From NCBI GenBank assembly GCA_905480425.1, contig CAJQQG010000007.1:1-64000 (forward strand): 64,000 nt of DNA, written 5' to 3'. The notes below the pieces were generated by a model. That model ran no database searches, was not told where the DNA came from, and worked only from the letters and a program-made list of their open reading frames with translations. This document shows positions 35,681 to 43,944 of the stretch, piece after piece. The stretch comes from an uncultured Flavobacteriaceae bacterium (GTDB lineage Bacteria > Bacteroidota > Bacteroidia > Flavobacteriales > Flavobacteriaceae). Positions within the stretch are counted from its first letter, which is position 1. Each line of letters starts with the position of its first letter. The translations under genes were made by a program, and so were the position numbers.

Positions 35681-36958
35681 ATGGATTCATTACAAAGTAT
35701 TAAACAACGTTTCGGAATTATTGGAAATAACTTAGGGCTCAACAGAGCTCTGGAGAAATCAATGCGCGTTTCTGGAACTGATATATCTGTATTGGTTATT
35801 GGAGAAAGTGGGGTAGGAAAAGAAAATATTCCTAAAATAATACACCAGTATTCTCATAGAAAACACTCAAAATATATTGCAGTAAATTGTGGGGCTATTC
35901 CTGAGGGAACTATTGACAGTGAGCTTTTTGGTCATGAAAAAGGAGCCTTTACGGGAGCGACCCAAACCCGCTTAGGGTATTTTGAAGTTGCTGATGGGGG
36001 CACTATTTTTTTAGATGAAGTAGGAGAACTTCCACTCCCCACTCAAGTTCGCTTACTGAGAGTGCTTGAAACTGGAGAGTTTATAAAGGTCGGTTCATCT
36101 ATCGCCCAAAAAACAAATGTAAGAATAGTAGCAGCGACCAATGTTAACATGATGGATGCTATACAAAAAGGGAAGTTTAGAGAGGATTTATACTACCGCC
36201 TTAGCACAGTTGAAATTACCCTACCACCACTACGTGATCGAAAAGAAGATATTGTACTTTTATTTAGAAAATTCGCCTCTGATTTTGCTCAAAAATACCA
36301 AATGCCTACCTTAAGACTTGATGAACATGCCCAAGCTCTTTTAAAAGAATATCGTTGGAATGGAAATATTAGACAGTTAAGGAATGTTGCAGAACAGTTA
36401 TCTGTATTAGAAAAAGAAAGGAATATTAATGCAGCGATGATCCGTATGTATTTACCAGATAATGGTTCAAAGACCCCGGCTTTAATGGGTAAAAAAGCAA
36501 GCGAAAGTGATTTTTCTTCAGAACGTGAAATCTTGTATAAAGTGCTTTTTGATATGAAAAATGATTTAAATGACTTGAAAAAATTAACTCTTGACCTAAT
36601 GAATAATGAAACCTCTGAAGTTGTTCAGGAAAAAAATCAAGGATTAATAGATAAAATTTATGGAAAAGAAACGGATCGTAAAGAAGAAGAAATGTCTTCT
36701 TCATATGAAGCTCTTCCATTTCAGGCAGAAACCTCAGATATTTCTCAATTAGAAGCAATGGATAAATATTCATATGCTGAAACAATTGAAGAAGAGGAAC
36801 CCCTTTCTCTTCAAGCGAAAGAAATAGAAATGATTAAACAAGCTTTAATTAGAAGCAATGGAAAACGTAAATTGGCTTCAAAAGAATTAGGTATCTCAGA
36901 GCGAACACTTTATCGTAAAATAAAACAATATGATCTCAATGACCTTGAAAAAGAATAA
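35681..36958 (+). CDS. Sigma-54 activator without receiver domain
   Basis: A 425-residue bacterial enhancer-binding protein. The AAA+ domain starts almost at the N-terminus: Walker A G-E-S-G-V-G-K-E (41-48), sigma-54 contact loop G-A-F-T-G-A (88-93), Walker B G-G-T-I-F-L-D-E-V-G. The Fis-type helix-turn-helix is C-terminal (R-K-L-A-S-K-E-L-G-I-S-E-R-T-L-Y-R-K-I-K). It has no receiver, GAF or PAS domain. Between AAA+ and HTH is an acidic linker of about 110 residues (E-T-I-E-E-E-E-P-L). It therefore resembles PspF, controlled by expression or a partner. It is 2 nt after miaB and upstream of lptE, and could act on the groES control region (inference). Confidence 0.93.
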   Translation: MDSLQSIKQRFGIIGNNLGLNRALEKSMRVSGTDISVLVIGESGVGKENIPKIIHQYSHRKHSKYIAVNCGAIPEGTIDSELFGHEKGAFTGATQTRLGYFEVADGGTIFLDEVGELPLPTQVRLLRVLETGEFIKVGSSIAQKTNVRIVAATNVNMMDAIQKGKFREDLYYRLSTVEITLPPLRDRKEDIVLLFRKFASDFAQKYQMPTLRLDEHAQALLKEYRWNGNIRQLRNVAEQLSVLEKERNINAAMIRMYLPDNGSKTPALMGKKASESDFSSEREILYKVLFDMKNDLNDLKKLTLDLMNNETSEVVQEKNQGLIDKIYGKETDRKEEEMSSSYEALPFQAETSDISQLEAMDKYSYAETIEEEEPLSLQAKEIEMIKQALIRSNGKRKLASKELGISERTLYRKIKQYDLNDLEKE

Positions 36959-37469
36959 TCTAAAGCTTGTATCCCTTCTATTTATCATAATTTTAGTAGA
37001 TTCTTGTGGGATTTATTCCTTTACAGGTGCTTCCATTCCTGCAGGAGTAACAACTTTTCAGGTAAATTTCTTTGAGAATAAAGCAGGGAATAGACCTGGA
37101 TCTACCGTAGAGCCAGGCATAGATAACGAGTTTACTGTTGCCCTTCAAGATTTAATAATGAATCAAACTAACTTAGATTTAGTAACTACTGATGGCCAAT
37201 TAATTTATGAAGGAGAAATCACAGAATATAGTGTAACACCAATGTCTGCTACTGCAAAAATAACAGCTGCTCAAAACCGATTAAAAATGTCGATTGCTTT
37301 TCGTTTTATAAACATAAAAAAAGAAGAGGATGATTACAACAAAACGTATTCTTTCTTTTATGACTTTCCAGCAGAACTGCAAGTTTACGATGTAAAAGAT
37401 GCGGCACACAAAGAAATTTTTGATAGAATTACACAAGATATATTTAATGATACTTTAGCTAAATGGTAA
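36939..37469 (+). CDS. lptE: LPS assembly lipoprotein LptE-like
   Basis: About 176 residues. The lipobox V-D-S-C-G-I-Y-S-F-T-G-A-S-I and the pattern A-L-Q-D-L-I, then L-I-Y-E-G-E-I-T-E-Y, are those of the Bacteroidota LptE/LptE-like family. It is predicted to plug the LptD barrel that delivers lipopolysaccharide to the outer membrane. I prefer the ATG at 36939 over 36930, though both overlap the end of the activator gene. The downstream TPR gene overlaps by 7 nt. Confidence 0.85.
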   Translation: MTLKKNNLKLVSLLFIIILVDSCGIYSFTGASIPAGVTTFQVNFFENKAGNRPGSTVEPGIDNEFTVALQDLIMNQTNLDLVTTDGQLIYEGEITEYSVTPMSATAKITAAQNRLKMSIAFRFINIKKEEDDYNKTYSFFYDFPAELQVYDVKDAAHKEIFDRITQDIFNDTLAKW

Positions 37470-38185
37470 TTAAAGACCCTATTTCCCTTTTTAAGACATT
37501 AGACACCTTTGACTTTTCTAGCAAAAAACAACTTGAAGCACTTGAAAATGTTCTTGAGCTTTATCCTGATTTTCATTTAGTAAGAACCTATTTCCTGAAA
37601 GCTGTGCAAGAACAAAAACCTGAAGCTTATGACAGCCAGCTTTCGCATACTGCAATCGCGACATATGACCGAAACCTTTTATATGATTTTATTAAAGATC
37701 AAGAGAAACTATCTCTTAATGTTAAAGATAGTCATTCGATTTTAAAAATAAATACACCACTAAAAGAACCTAAAAAGAGTAAATTAAAGGAAACTAAAAA
37801 AGTCTCAGAATTCCAAGAAACAGAAAATACACCAGAATCCCTAACTTTTGCTGATTGGGCTTACTACTTAAAAACAAAAAAAATATTAAACAACGAAAAA
37901 CCGACTTTAGAAGATAAATTTAAGCTCATTGACAGCTTTATTGCCAATACTCAAAAAATTGTCCCTGATAAGAACTCAAAAAATAATATTGATTTAAGTG
38001 AAATAAGTTGGACATCTTCTGATGAATTAATGACTGAAACTTTAGCTAAAGTTTTTGTTAAGCAACAAAAATATACTAAAGCACTTCAGGCCTATCAAAT
38101 ATTAGGTTTGAAATATCCAGAAAAAAATAGTTTCTTTGCAGACCAAATAAAAGAGATTAAAAGATTACAAAAACTGAAAGATTGA
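37463..38185 (+). CDS. TPR-like cytoplasmic protein, unknown
   Basis: A 240-residue protein without signal peptide. The N-terminus (Q-L-E-A-L-E-N-V-L-E-L-Y-P-D-F) and C-terminus (L-A-K-V-F-V-K-Q-Q-K-Y-T-K-A-L-Q-A-Y-Q-I-L-G-L-K-Y-P) read as tetratricopeptide-type helices, joined by a Lys/Glu-rich linker. No enzymatic motif is present. It lies between lptE and secG with tight spacing, so a role in envelope biogenesis is plausible but unproven. Confidence 0.75.
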   Translation: MVIKDPISLFKTLDTFDFSSKKQLEALENVLELYPDFHLVRTYFLKAVQEQKPEAYDSQLSHTAIATYDRNLLYDFIKDQEKLSLNVKDSHSILKINTPLKEPKKSKLKETKKVSEFQETENTPESLTFADWAYYLKTKKILNNEKPTLEDKFKLIDSFIANTQKIVPDKNSKNNIDLSEISWTSSDELMTETLAKVFVKQQKYTKALQAYQILGLKYPEKNSFFADQIKEIKRLQKLKD

Positions 38186-38189
38186 CCCA

Positions 38190-38558
38190 ATGAGTACATT
38201 CTCCATATTTATTGCCCTTATTATTGTTGTTTGCTTCCTTCTAGTGTTGGTTGTTATGGTTCAAAATCCTAAAGGAGGTGGACTTTCTTCTTCTTTTGGT
38301 GGTGGTGGGTCACAACAAGTAGGTGGTGTTCAAAAAACTTCAGATTTTTTAGACAGAAGCACATGGATACTTGCCTCTTTGCTTTTAATTTTAATTTTAA
38401 TGTCTAACGTTAGTCTTTCTCCAGGAACTAGTGTTTCTGATTCAAAGTTATTGCAAGATAACGCCATACGGCAGTCGATTCCAGAATCACTTCCAGAAAG
38501 TACAGAGGAAGCATATGAAGAAATTCCTGAAATTCCAGAAATTCCTGCAAATAACTAA
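38190..38558 (+). CDS. secG: Preprotein translocase subunit SecG
   Basis: A 122-residue SecG with two transmembrane helices (I-V-V-C-F-L-L-V-L-V-V-M-V and W-I-L-A-S-L-L-L-I-L-I-L-M). Between them is the conserved Q-N-P-K-G-G-G-L-S-S-S-F-G-G-G loop. It assists SecYE-dependent export. The C-terminal tail is acidic and Pro-rich (E-E-I-P-E-I-P-E-I-P), longer than in E. coli but common in this phylum. It is the last gene before the groES regulatory gap. Confidence 0.93.
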   Translation: MSTFSIFIALIIVVCFLLVLVVMVQNPKGGGLSSSFGGGGSQQVGGVQKTSDFLDRSTWILASLLLILILMSNVSLSPGTSVSDSKLLQDNAIRQSIPESLPESTEEAYEEIPEIPEIPANN

Positions 38559-38582
38559 TACGCTCCAATAAACATTCTTAAA

Positions 38583-38617
38583 CTGACAAGCTGACATTTT
38601 AATTTTAAAATTGTCAG
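38583..38617. promoter_or_regulatory. CTGACA direct and inverted repeats upstream of groES
   Basis: CTGACA occurs at 38583-38588 and 38591-38596, and its inverted copy TGTCAG at 38612-38617 (15-nt spacer). Flanking AT sequence extends the arms to about 12 bp with one bulge. It sits about 60-90 nt before groES and just upstream of a -24/-12-like element. There is no T-run after it, so a secG terminator is unlikely. It is a candidate operator or enhancer site for heat-shock control. Confidence 0.6.
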
Positions 38618-38629
38618 TATATAATGAGG

Positions 38630-38645
38630 TGGCATGATTTCTGAA
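38630..38645 (+). promoter_or_regulatory. Possible sigma-54-like -24 element of groES
   Basis: TGGCAT followed by GATTT and CTGAA, compared with the sigma-54 consensus TGGCAC-N5-TTGCW. The -24 half is good; the -12 half is poor. It ends 30 nt before the groES ATG, a suitable distance. No TAnnTTTG box is seen in this gap. Confidence 0.3.
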
Positions 38646-38674
38646 ATAATTTAAAAATAAAAAATAAATTAACG

Positions 38675-38953
38675 ATGAGCAAAATAAATATTAAACCCCT
38701 AGCAGATAGAGTTCTAATTGAACCAGCTGCTGCTGAAACTAAAACTTCATCTGGTCTTTACATCCCAGATACTGCAAAAGAAAAACCTCAAAAAGGAACA
38801 GTTGTAGCAGTAGGATCAGGCACAAAAGATAACCCTATTACTGTTGCTGTTGGCAATCAAGTTTTATATGGTAAATATGCAGGGACCGAATTACAACATG
38901 AAGGAAGAGATTTTCTAATCATGAAAGAAAGCGACATATTCGCAATCGTTTAA
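38675..38953 (+). CDS. groES: Co-chaperonin GroES
   Basis: A 92-residue Hsp10 that caps the GroEL chamber. It shows L-A-D-R-V-L-I-E at the N-terminus, a mobile loop region ([12 protein letters not shown]) and the C-terminal [14 protein letters not shown]. Length is typical. groEL follows after 20 nt. Control probably lies in the CTGACA/TGTCAG region upstream. Confidence 0.97.
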   Translation: MSKINIKPLADRVLIEPAAAETKTSSGLYIPDTAKEKPQKGTVVAVGSGTKDNPITVAVGNQVLYGKYAGTELQHEGRDFLIMKESDIFAIV

Positions 38954-38973
38954 TTTATTAAAAAAACAAAGAA

Positions 38974-40602
38974 ATGGCAAAAAAAATAGAATTTGATATA
39001 GAAGCAAGAGACGGCATCAAGCGTGGTGTAGATGCTCTTGCAAATGCAGTTAAAGTAACTTTAGGTCCCAAAGGTAGAAACGTAATTATCGGGAAATCTT
39101 TTGGTGCACCTCAAGTAACTAAAGATGGTGTTACTGTAGCTAAAGAAATTGAATTAGAAGATGCCCTCGAAAATATGGGAGCCCAAATGGTTAAAGAAGT
39201 GGCTTCTAGAACCAATGATCTTGCTGGAGATGGAACTACTACAGCTACAATATTAGCACAAGCAATCGTAAAAGAAGGTCTTAAAAATGTAGCAGCTGGC
39301 GCAAATCCACTTGATCTTAAAAGAGGGATTGACAAAGCGGTAGAAGCTATTGTGAAAACCCTTGAAAAACAAGCTGTTTCTGTGGGTGATTCTTCAGAAA
39401 AAATCAATCAAGTTGCTAGTATTTCGGCTAATAACGACCCAACAATTGGGGGATTAATTACAGAGGCTTTTGAAAAAGTAGGTAAAGAAGGAGTCATTAC
39501 TGTTGAAGAAGCAAAAGGAACGGAAACCTACGTAGATGTAGTTGAAGGAATGCAATTTGATCGTGGATATCTATCACCTTATTTTGTGACTGATTCAGAA
39601 AAAATGCTAGCTGACCTTGAGTCACCATACATTTTATTATACGATAAAAAAATTTCTACAATGAAAGACTTGCTCCCTGTTATAGAGCCAGTAGCTCAAA
39701 CAGGAAAGCCTCTAATTATTATTGCAGAAGATGTAGACGGTGAAGCCCTAGCAACTTTAGTTGTTAACAAGCTTCGTGGTGCACTTAAAATTGCAGCGGT
39801 TAAAGCACCTGGATTTGGCGATAGAAGAAAAGCAATGCTTGAAGACATCGCAATTTTGACTGGTGGTACTGTAATTTCAGAAGAACGTGGTTTTACATTA
39901 GAAAATACTACTTTAGAAATGTTGGGTACTGCAGAAAAAGTAATGATTGATAAAGACAATACTACTGTTGTTAATGGTAGTGGATCTGCTGAAGAAATTC
40001 AAGCTCGTGTTAATCAAATAAAAGCGCAAATTGAAGTGAGTACTTCTGATTACGATAAAGAAAAATTACAAGAACGTTTAGCTAAGCTTTCTGGTGGTGT
40101 TGCAGTACTTTATGTGGGTGCACCTTCTGAAGTTGAAATGAAAGAAAAAAAGGATCGTGTAGATGATGCTTTACATGCAACGCGCGCCGCTGTGGAAGAA
40201 GGAATAGTAGCTGGTGGAGGTGTTGCGCTTTTAAATGCTAAAAAAGTGTTAGGATCTATTAAAGCGAATAATGCGGATGAAGCAACCGGTATTGAAATTA
40301 TAAACAAAGCTCTAGAGGCGCCGCTTAGAATTATTGTTGAAAATTCAGGTGGTGAAGGTTCTGTGGTAGTTTCTAAAGTCTCTGAAGGGAAAGACAACTT
40401 TGGCTATAATGCTAAAGATGGCACCTACGTTGATATGTTGAAAGCTGGTATAATTGATCCTAAAAAAGTTACCCGAGTTGCCCTTGAAAATGCAGCTTCT
40501 GTTTCTGGAATGATCTTGACTACAGAATGTGCTTTAATTGATATTAAAGAAGAAGCCCCAGCTGCACCACCAATGGGTGGAGGTATGCCAGGAATGATGT
40601 AA
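38974..40602 (+). CDS. groEL: Chaperonin GroEL
   Basis: A 542-residue Hsp60. It carries the ATP-binding [10 protein letters not shown] and G-D-G-T-T-T-A-T motifs, and ends with the Gly-Met tail (M-G-G-G-M-P-G-M-M). It folds cytosolic proteins in an ATP-driven double ring. Codon use is somewhat richer in G/C than neighbours, consistent with high expression. A strong terminator follows. Confidence 0.98.
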   Translation: MAKKIEFDIEARDGIKRGVDALANAVKVTLGPKGRNVIIGKSFGAPQVTKDGVTVAKEIELEDALENMGAQMVKEVASRTNDLAGDGTTTATILAQAIVKEGLKNVAAGANPLDLKRGIDKAVEAIVKTLEKQAVSVGDSSEKINQVASISANNDPTIGGLITEAFEKVGKEGVITVEEAKGTETYVDVVEGMQFDRGYLSPYFVTDSEKMLADLESPYILLYDKKISTMKDLLPVIEPVAQTGKPLIIIAEDVDGEALATLVVNKLRGALKIAAVKAPGFGDRRKAMLEDIAILTGGTVISEERGFTLENTTLEMLGTAEKVMIDKDNTTVVNGSGSAEEIQARVNQIKAQIEVSTSDYDKEKLQERLAKLSGGVAVLYVGAPSEVEMKEKKDRVDDALHATRAAVEEGIVAGGGVALLNAKKVLGSIKANNADEATGIEIINKALEAPLRIIVENSGGEGSVVVSKVSEGKDNFGYNAKDGTYVDMLKAGIIDPKKVTRVALENAASVSGMILTTECALIDIKEEAPAAPPMGGGMPGMM

Positions 40603-40615
40603 TATTCATTGATAT

Positions 40616-40644
40616 AAAAAAACCCGCTATAGGCGGGTTTTTTT
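40616..40644. terminator. Bidirectional Rho-independent terminator after groEL
   Basis: AACCCGC - TATAG - GCGGGTT forms a 7-bp GC-rich stem, followed by seven T and preceded by seven A. It lies between convergent groEL and the HMA-domain gene, so it can serve both strands. Confidence 0.9.
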
Positions 40645-40649
40645 ATGTT

Positions 40650-41003
40650 TTAATTTTTGACAATAGACATTCGCTCATACAAACAACACATTGGCAGTTT
40701 ATCGTACGTAGTCTCAATTGCCTTTACTAAGGGAGTATCATGTCCCGCTAAAGCAATGGTATGTTGAAGTGAATCAAGTGAAATTTTATTGCTATCATAA
40801 ATTACCGATATTAAATGGGTAGGGATATCCCAATTTGCCATTTTAACACCCTTAACACTAAAGGCAGCCTTTTGAATCCTGTTCTGACACATTTCACAAT
40901 TACCACTAACTTCAAAAGTGGCTTTAATATTTTTCTTTCCTTTGCTTTGTCCTGACAATGCTAGCGGAAAAGTAATTAACATTATTAGTAGTATTTTTTT
41001 CAT
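40650..41003 (-). CDS. Exported heavy-metal-associated (HMA-like) protein
   Basis: A 117-residue protein with signal peptide I-L-L-I-M-L-I-T-F-P-L-A-L-S-G-Q. The HMA fold is visible as A-T-F-E-V-S-G-N-C-E-M-C-Q-N-R-I-Q-K-A, with the metal-binding C-x-x-C, then V-K-M-A-N-W-D and I-S-V-I-Y-D. A C-terminal extension adds a second pair, L-P-M-C-C. It probably binds copper or a similar soft metal in the periplasm. It is the last gene of a reverse cluster with a TonB-dependent receptor and an HYC_CC_PP protein. Confidence 0.85.
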   Translation of the reverse strand: MKKILLIMLITFPLALSGQSKGKKNIKATFEVSGNCEMCQNRIQKAAFSVKGVKMANWDIPTHLISVIYDSNKISLDSLQHTIALAGHDTPLVKAIETTYDKLPMCCLYERMSIVKN

Positions 41004-41040
41004 GATCTAAAATTCAGATTAATTTATTCAGTAAAAATAG

Positions 41041-43269
41041 TTATAAATTCCAACGTAAGCCAGCATAAAGCATTCTTCCAAAAATTGGTGCATATACTTG
41101 GGCTGAATCAAAATTAATTCCAAAAGGATCATCTACCCCTACAATAGGGTTTTTTTGAGTATAATTTCCTAGATTTTCTACCCCAGTGTATATTTCAAAT
41201 TTTTGAGAAAAAGCACGTGTCAACTGACTATTCCATAGCCCATAAGCTGGGGCGTAGGAGTTCCTTAAATCTCGAATTGTATCCACAAGACGTTGCTCTC
41301 CAACGGCATGAAAGGTTAAATCCCATCGCCACTGACCTCCTTTTATAGAGCGATCTGTTTCCCAGCCTATATTTCCAAAAAATATGTGTTTAGCCTGAAG
41401 AGGTCGTTGCAAGAATCCGGAATTATAGGTTGTTTTTACATCGTAGTTTTTATAGGCAAAACGAAAATCAAGTGCTTTAAAAGGCGAATAATCAAGGGCG
41501 AGTTGAAAACTATTAGCCCTGCTTTTTCCGTTTAAATTATAAAAAGATATCCTCCCTTTTTCTTCCCAGTCCACTACTACTTGATCTGTAAAGTCAGTTA
41601 CATAGTAATCAGCAGTAATATCACCATTTCCCCCCCATAGAGAGAATATTTTTCTTATACTAACCCCATAATTGAATGCTTTTTCTGGATTAAGTCCATA
41701 AATATCACCCCCATTTTGAATGATTGAAATTATTCGATTTGTGCCAAAAAGAGTTTGATTTTCTGCAAAAATATTGGCCGCTTTACGACCATTCCCAACA
41801 GAAGCTCTTATAATAATATTTTCTTTAGGCAGATAACGAATATGAACTCTTGGAGTAATAAAATTTCCTAAACGATTATGTGTGTCAAAACGAACTCCAC
41901 TCACCAAACTAAAGTTTTCCAAATTATCATAACTATATTCAAAAAAGGCTCCTGCAGAATTATCAGCCCTATTAAAATTAAAAGTGTCAACAGCTTCTAT
42001 GTATTGATCATATGAAAAATTAATTCCTGCTTTAAACTTGTTTTTAGTATTTCCTATAATAGAGTTGAATAAAAGATTTGAATAAAAACTTTCATGATTT
42101 ATATCATACTGCCTAAACCCATAATAAGCTTCTTGTTTATGATTGCTGTATGCCGATTGAAAACCAAAACTTTGATATGGTGCTTCAGGAAAAACATATC
42201 CTACTTTTAAAGAACTATCAAACCTTGCTGTACTGATTTCACTTCCCCAAAGAGCGTTACTATTTCTGTCTGAAGTTGGAGAAAATCCAACAGCCCCAAT
42301 TTGCTTATCATCTTTCATCCATCTGAAACTTCCAAAACTTACCCATCCTTTTTGAGCATCGGTATATTGCCAACGATTTAAAATATTTACTTGCTTAGCC
42401 AAAGGAACATCTAAAAAGGAATCATTGTTCCGATCCACTTTATTAGTGCGTTGATTTCCATGAATAAATATTCCTGTACTCCATTTATCATTTAGCTTGA
42501 AGTTTCCATGTGTGTTCAGTTCTTGCCTTCCATTTGCTGAAGTGAAAAAATTAAAAAACAAGGGTACGTCAGAGAAAGGTTTTTTTATTTCGGTATTAAT
42601 TTGTCCAGCAATGCTTTCAAAACCATTGACAACACTCCCCACCCCCTTTGTTATTTGAATACTTTCAATCCAGGTGCCTGGAGTAAACGTGAGCCCATAA
42701 GCCTGAGATGCACCACGTACCATTGGAATGTTTTCTTCAGTTATCAGGAGATATGGACTTGTTAAGCCCAGCATTTTAATCTGTTTCGTACCGGTCAAAG
42801 CATCCGAAAAATTTACATCGATAGAAGGATTCGTTTCAAAGCTTTCAGAAAGATTACAGCAAGCTGCTTTTAATAGTTCGGCACTATTGACATTAATTAT
42901 ATTCTGAGTTTCAAAATAAGCCTTTTGAATCGCTTTTCGTCTTTGAGTAAGGGTAACTTCATCAAGTGCATCTGAAGTGTTAGTAGAAAGCAAGTGCCTG
43001 ATTGCTTTATTATCATTAATGGATAACGTATCCGATTTAAACCCAATATAGCTAATAACAAGCTTTTGATTTACTCCAGTAAAAGGTAGTGAAAACATAC
43101 CTTTTTGATTAGTTATGGTGCCTGTTTGTGTTCCCAACCAATAAACATTAGCGCCTTCCAACGGGAGAGAATTTTCGCCTTCTTCAACAAGAATAGTTCC
43201 CGTAAAAGACATTTGTGCTTGGGCTATAAAGCCAAAAATGGCAATAAATATAATAGTGAGTTTTTTCAT
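41041..43269 (-). CDS. TonB-dependent outer-membrane receptor
   Basis: A 742-residue receptor. After the signal peptide (F-I-A-I-F-G-F-I-A-Q-A-Q) comes a carboxypeptidase-regulatory-like domain (about 20-105: N-S-L-P-L-E-G-A-N-V-Y-W), then a plug with S-P-Y-L-L-I-T-E-E-N-I-P-M and G-F-E-S-I-A-G-Q-I-N-T, then a 22-strand-type barrel ending M-L-Y-A-G-L-R-W-N-L. The plug contains an uncommon vicinal pair A-A-C-C-N-L. The final aromatic residue pattern fits BAM insertion. Its neighbours (HMA and HYC_CC_PP proteins) suggest metal or metallophore uptake rather than glycan uptake; there is no SusD partner. Confidence 0.9.
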   Translation of the reverse strand: MKKLTIIFIAIFGFIAQAQMSFTGTILVEEGENSLPLEGANVYWLGTQTGTITNQKGMFSLPFTGVNQKLVISYIGFKSDTLSINDNKAIRHLLSTNTSDALDEVTLTQRRKAIQKAYFETQNIINVNSAELLKAACCNLSESFETNPSIDVNFSDALTGTKQIKMLGLTSPYLLITEENIPMVRGASQAYGLTFTPGTWIESIQITKGVGSVVNGFESIAGQINTEIKKPFSDVPLFFNFFTSANGRQELNTHGNFKLNDKWSTGIFIHGNQRTNKVDRNNDSFLDVPLAKQVNILNRWQYTDAQKGWVSFGSFRWMKDDKQIGAVGFSPTSDRNSNALWGSEISTARFDSSLKVGYVFPEAPYQSFGFQSAYSNHKQEAYYGFRQYDINHESFYSNLLFNSIIGNTKNKFKAGINFSYDQYIEAVDTFNFNRADNSAGAFFEYSYDNLENFSLVSGVRFDTHNRLGNFITPRVHIRYLPKENIIIRASVGNGRKAANIFAENQTLFGTNRIISIIQNGGDIYGLNPEKAFNYGVSIRKIFSLWGGNGDITADYYVTDFTDQVVVDWEEKGRISFYNLNGKSRANSFQLALDYSPFKALDFRFAYKNYDVKTTYNSGFLQRPLQAKHIFFGNIGWETDRSIKGGQWRWDLTFHAVGEQRLVDTIRDLRNSYAPAYGLWNSQLTRAFSQKFEIYTGVENLGNYTQKNPIVGVDDPFGINFDSAQVYAPIFGRMLYAGLRWNL

Positions 43270-43322
43270 TTTAAGTGTATAAAATTAGTTCGTGATGTAA
43301 TTCAAAGGATGAAAAACAATTA

Positions 43323-43736
43323 CTAGCCATAGTACACAAAGGAATGCTTTAACAAAATGAGTTGATTTTTTTGAGGGGGGGGTGGGTTCCAATTCAATTC
43401 TTCGATTAGCAATAAAACAGGAGGAGTATTTACTGAAAAATCATTCAAAGGAAGTTTTGAAAATAAAGTAGCTATAACATCAACCGTTTCAAACTGTATC
43501 TTTTGAGGTTCGTCATTTTGAAAAAGAAAGGTTGCATCTTTACAACAAGGTGTTTTTGATAACACTGTTTTAGTGGAAGATTCTTTTACTAAGGACTTTA
43601 TCATTCCACAATTAGATGGCTTTTGAGCCAAAGAAATAATTGCAGCTTTTGAACCACAATAATGAATATTTAGTGCAAAGCCTGCCCTAGATCCGAAGAT
43701 CAAAAAAGCTAAAAAAAGACTTGTTAAATATTTCAT
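43323..43736 (-). CDS. HYC_CC_PP family exported protein
   Basis: About 137 residues when started at M24 of the track ORF (43736; 43742 is equally possible), which gives the signal peptide MKYLTSLFLAFLIFGSRAGFA. The family-defining motifs are all present: I-H-Y-C-G, a C-C pair in T-P-C-C-K-D, and N-P-P-P-P near the C-terminus, plus N-C-G-M. Such proteins sit upstream of TonB receptors and HMA proteins in Flavobacteriia and are suspected in metal handling; the biochemistry is unknown. The Pro run is encoded by an uninterrupted C8 tract, a possible slippage site. Confidence 0.82.
   Translation of the reverse strand: MKYLTSLFLAFLIFGSRAGFALNIHYCGSKAAIISLAQKPSNCGMIKSLVKESSTKTVLSKTPCCKDATFLFQNDEPQKIQFETVDVIATLFSKLPLNDFSVNTPPVLLLIEELNWNPPPPQKNQLILLKHSFVYYG
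43375..43382. repeat. G8/C8 homopolymer inside the HYC_CC_PP gene
   Basis: Eight consecutive G on the plus strand (C on the coding strand) encode part of the P-P-P-P motif. Such tracts are rare in this AT-rich sequence. A change in length would alter roughly the last 20 residues of the protein. Confidence 0.8.
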
Positions 43737-43944
43737 TTTCATGATGTAAAGGTAATACTTTAACCAATAATTAAAACAATAGACTAGGCAAATTCCATTT
43801 CCCAAACTATTTGGGTGATATAATTTATTTTCTAAAACCTCTGTATAAGGGACCTATTCCGTTTTTATTTAAATTAAAAAAATGACTAAAACAAAGTTAT
43901 AAAACCCTGATATATAGAGCATATTACTTACTTTTGTTATAATT

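Noticed and set aside
36426-36785. 119-aa minus-strand ORF within the sigma-54 activator
   Set aside because: It is antisense to the acidic linker; the Leu/Phe-rich translation reflects the reverse of Glu/Lys codons.
39111-40397. Several minus-strand ORFs over groEL
   Set aside because: Highly biased codon use in groEL leaves open antisense frames; the products are Ser/Ile/Thr-rich with no motif.
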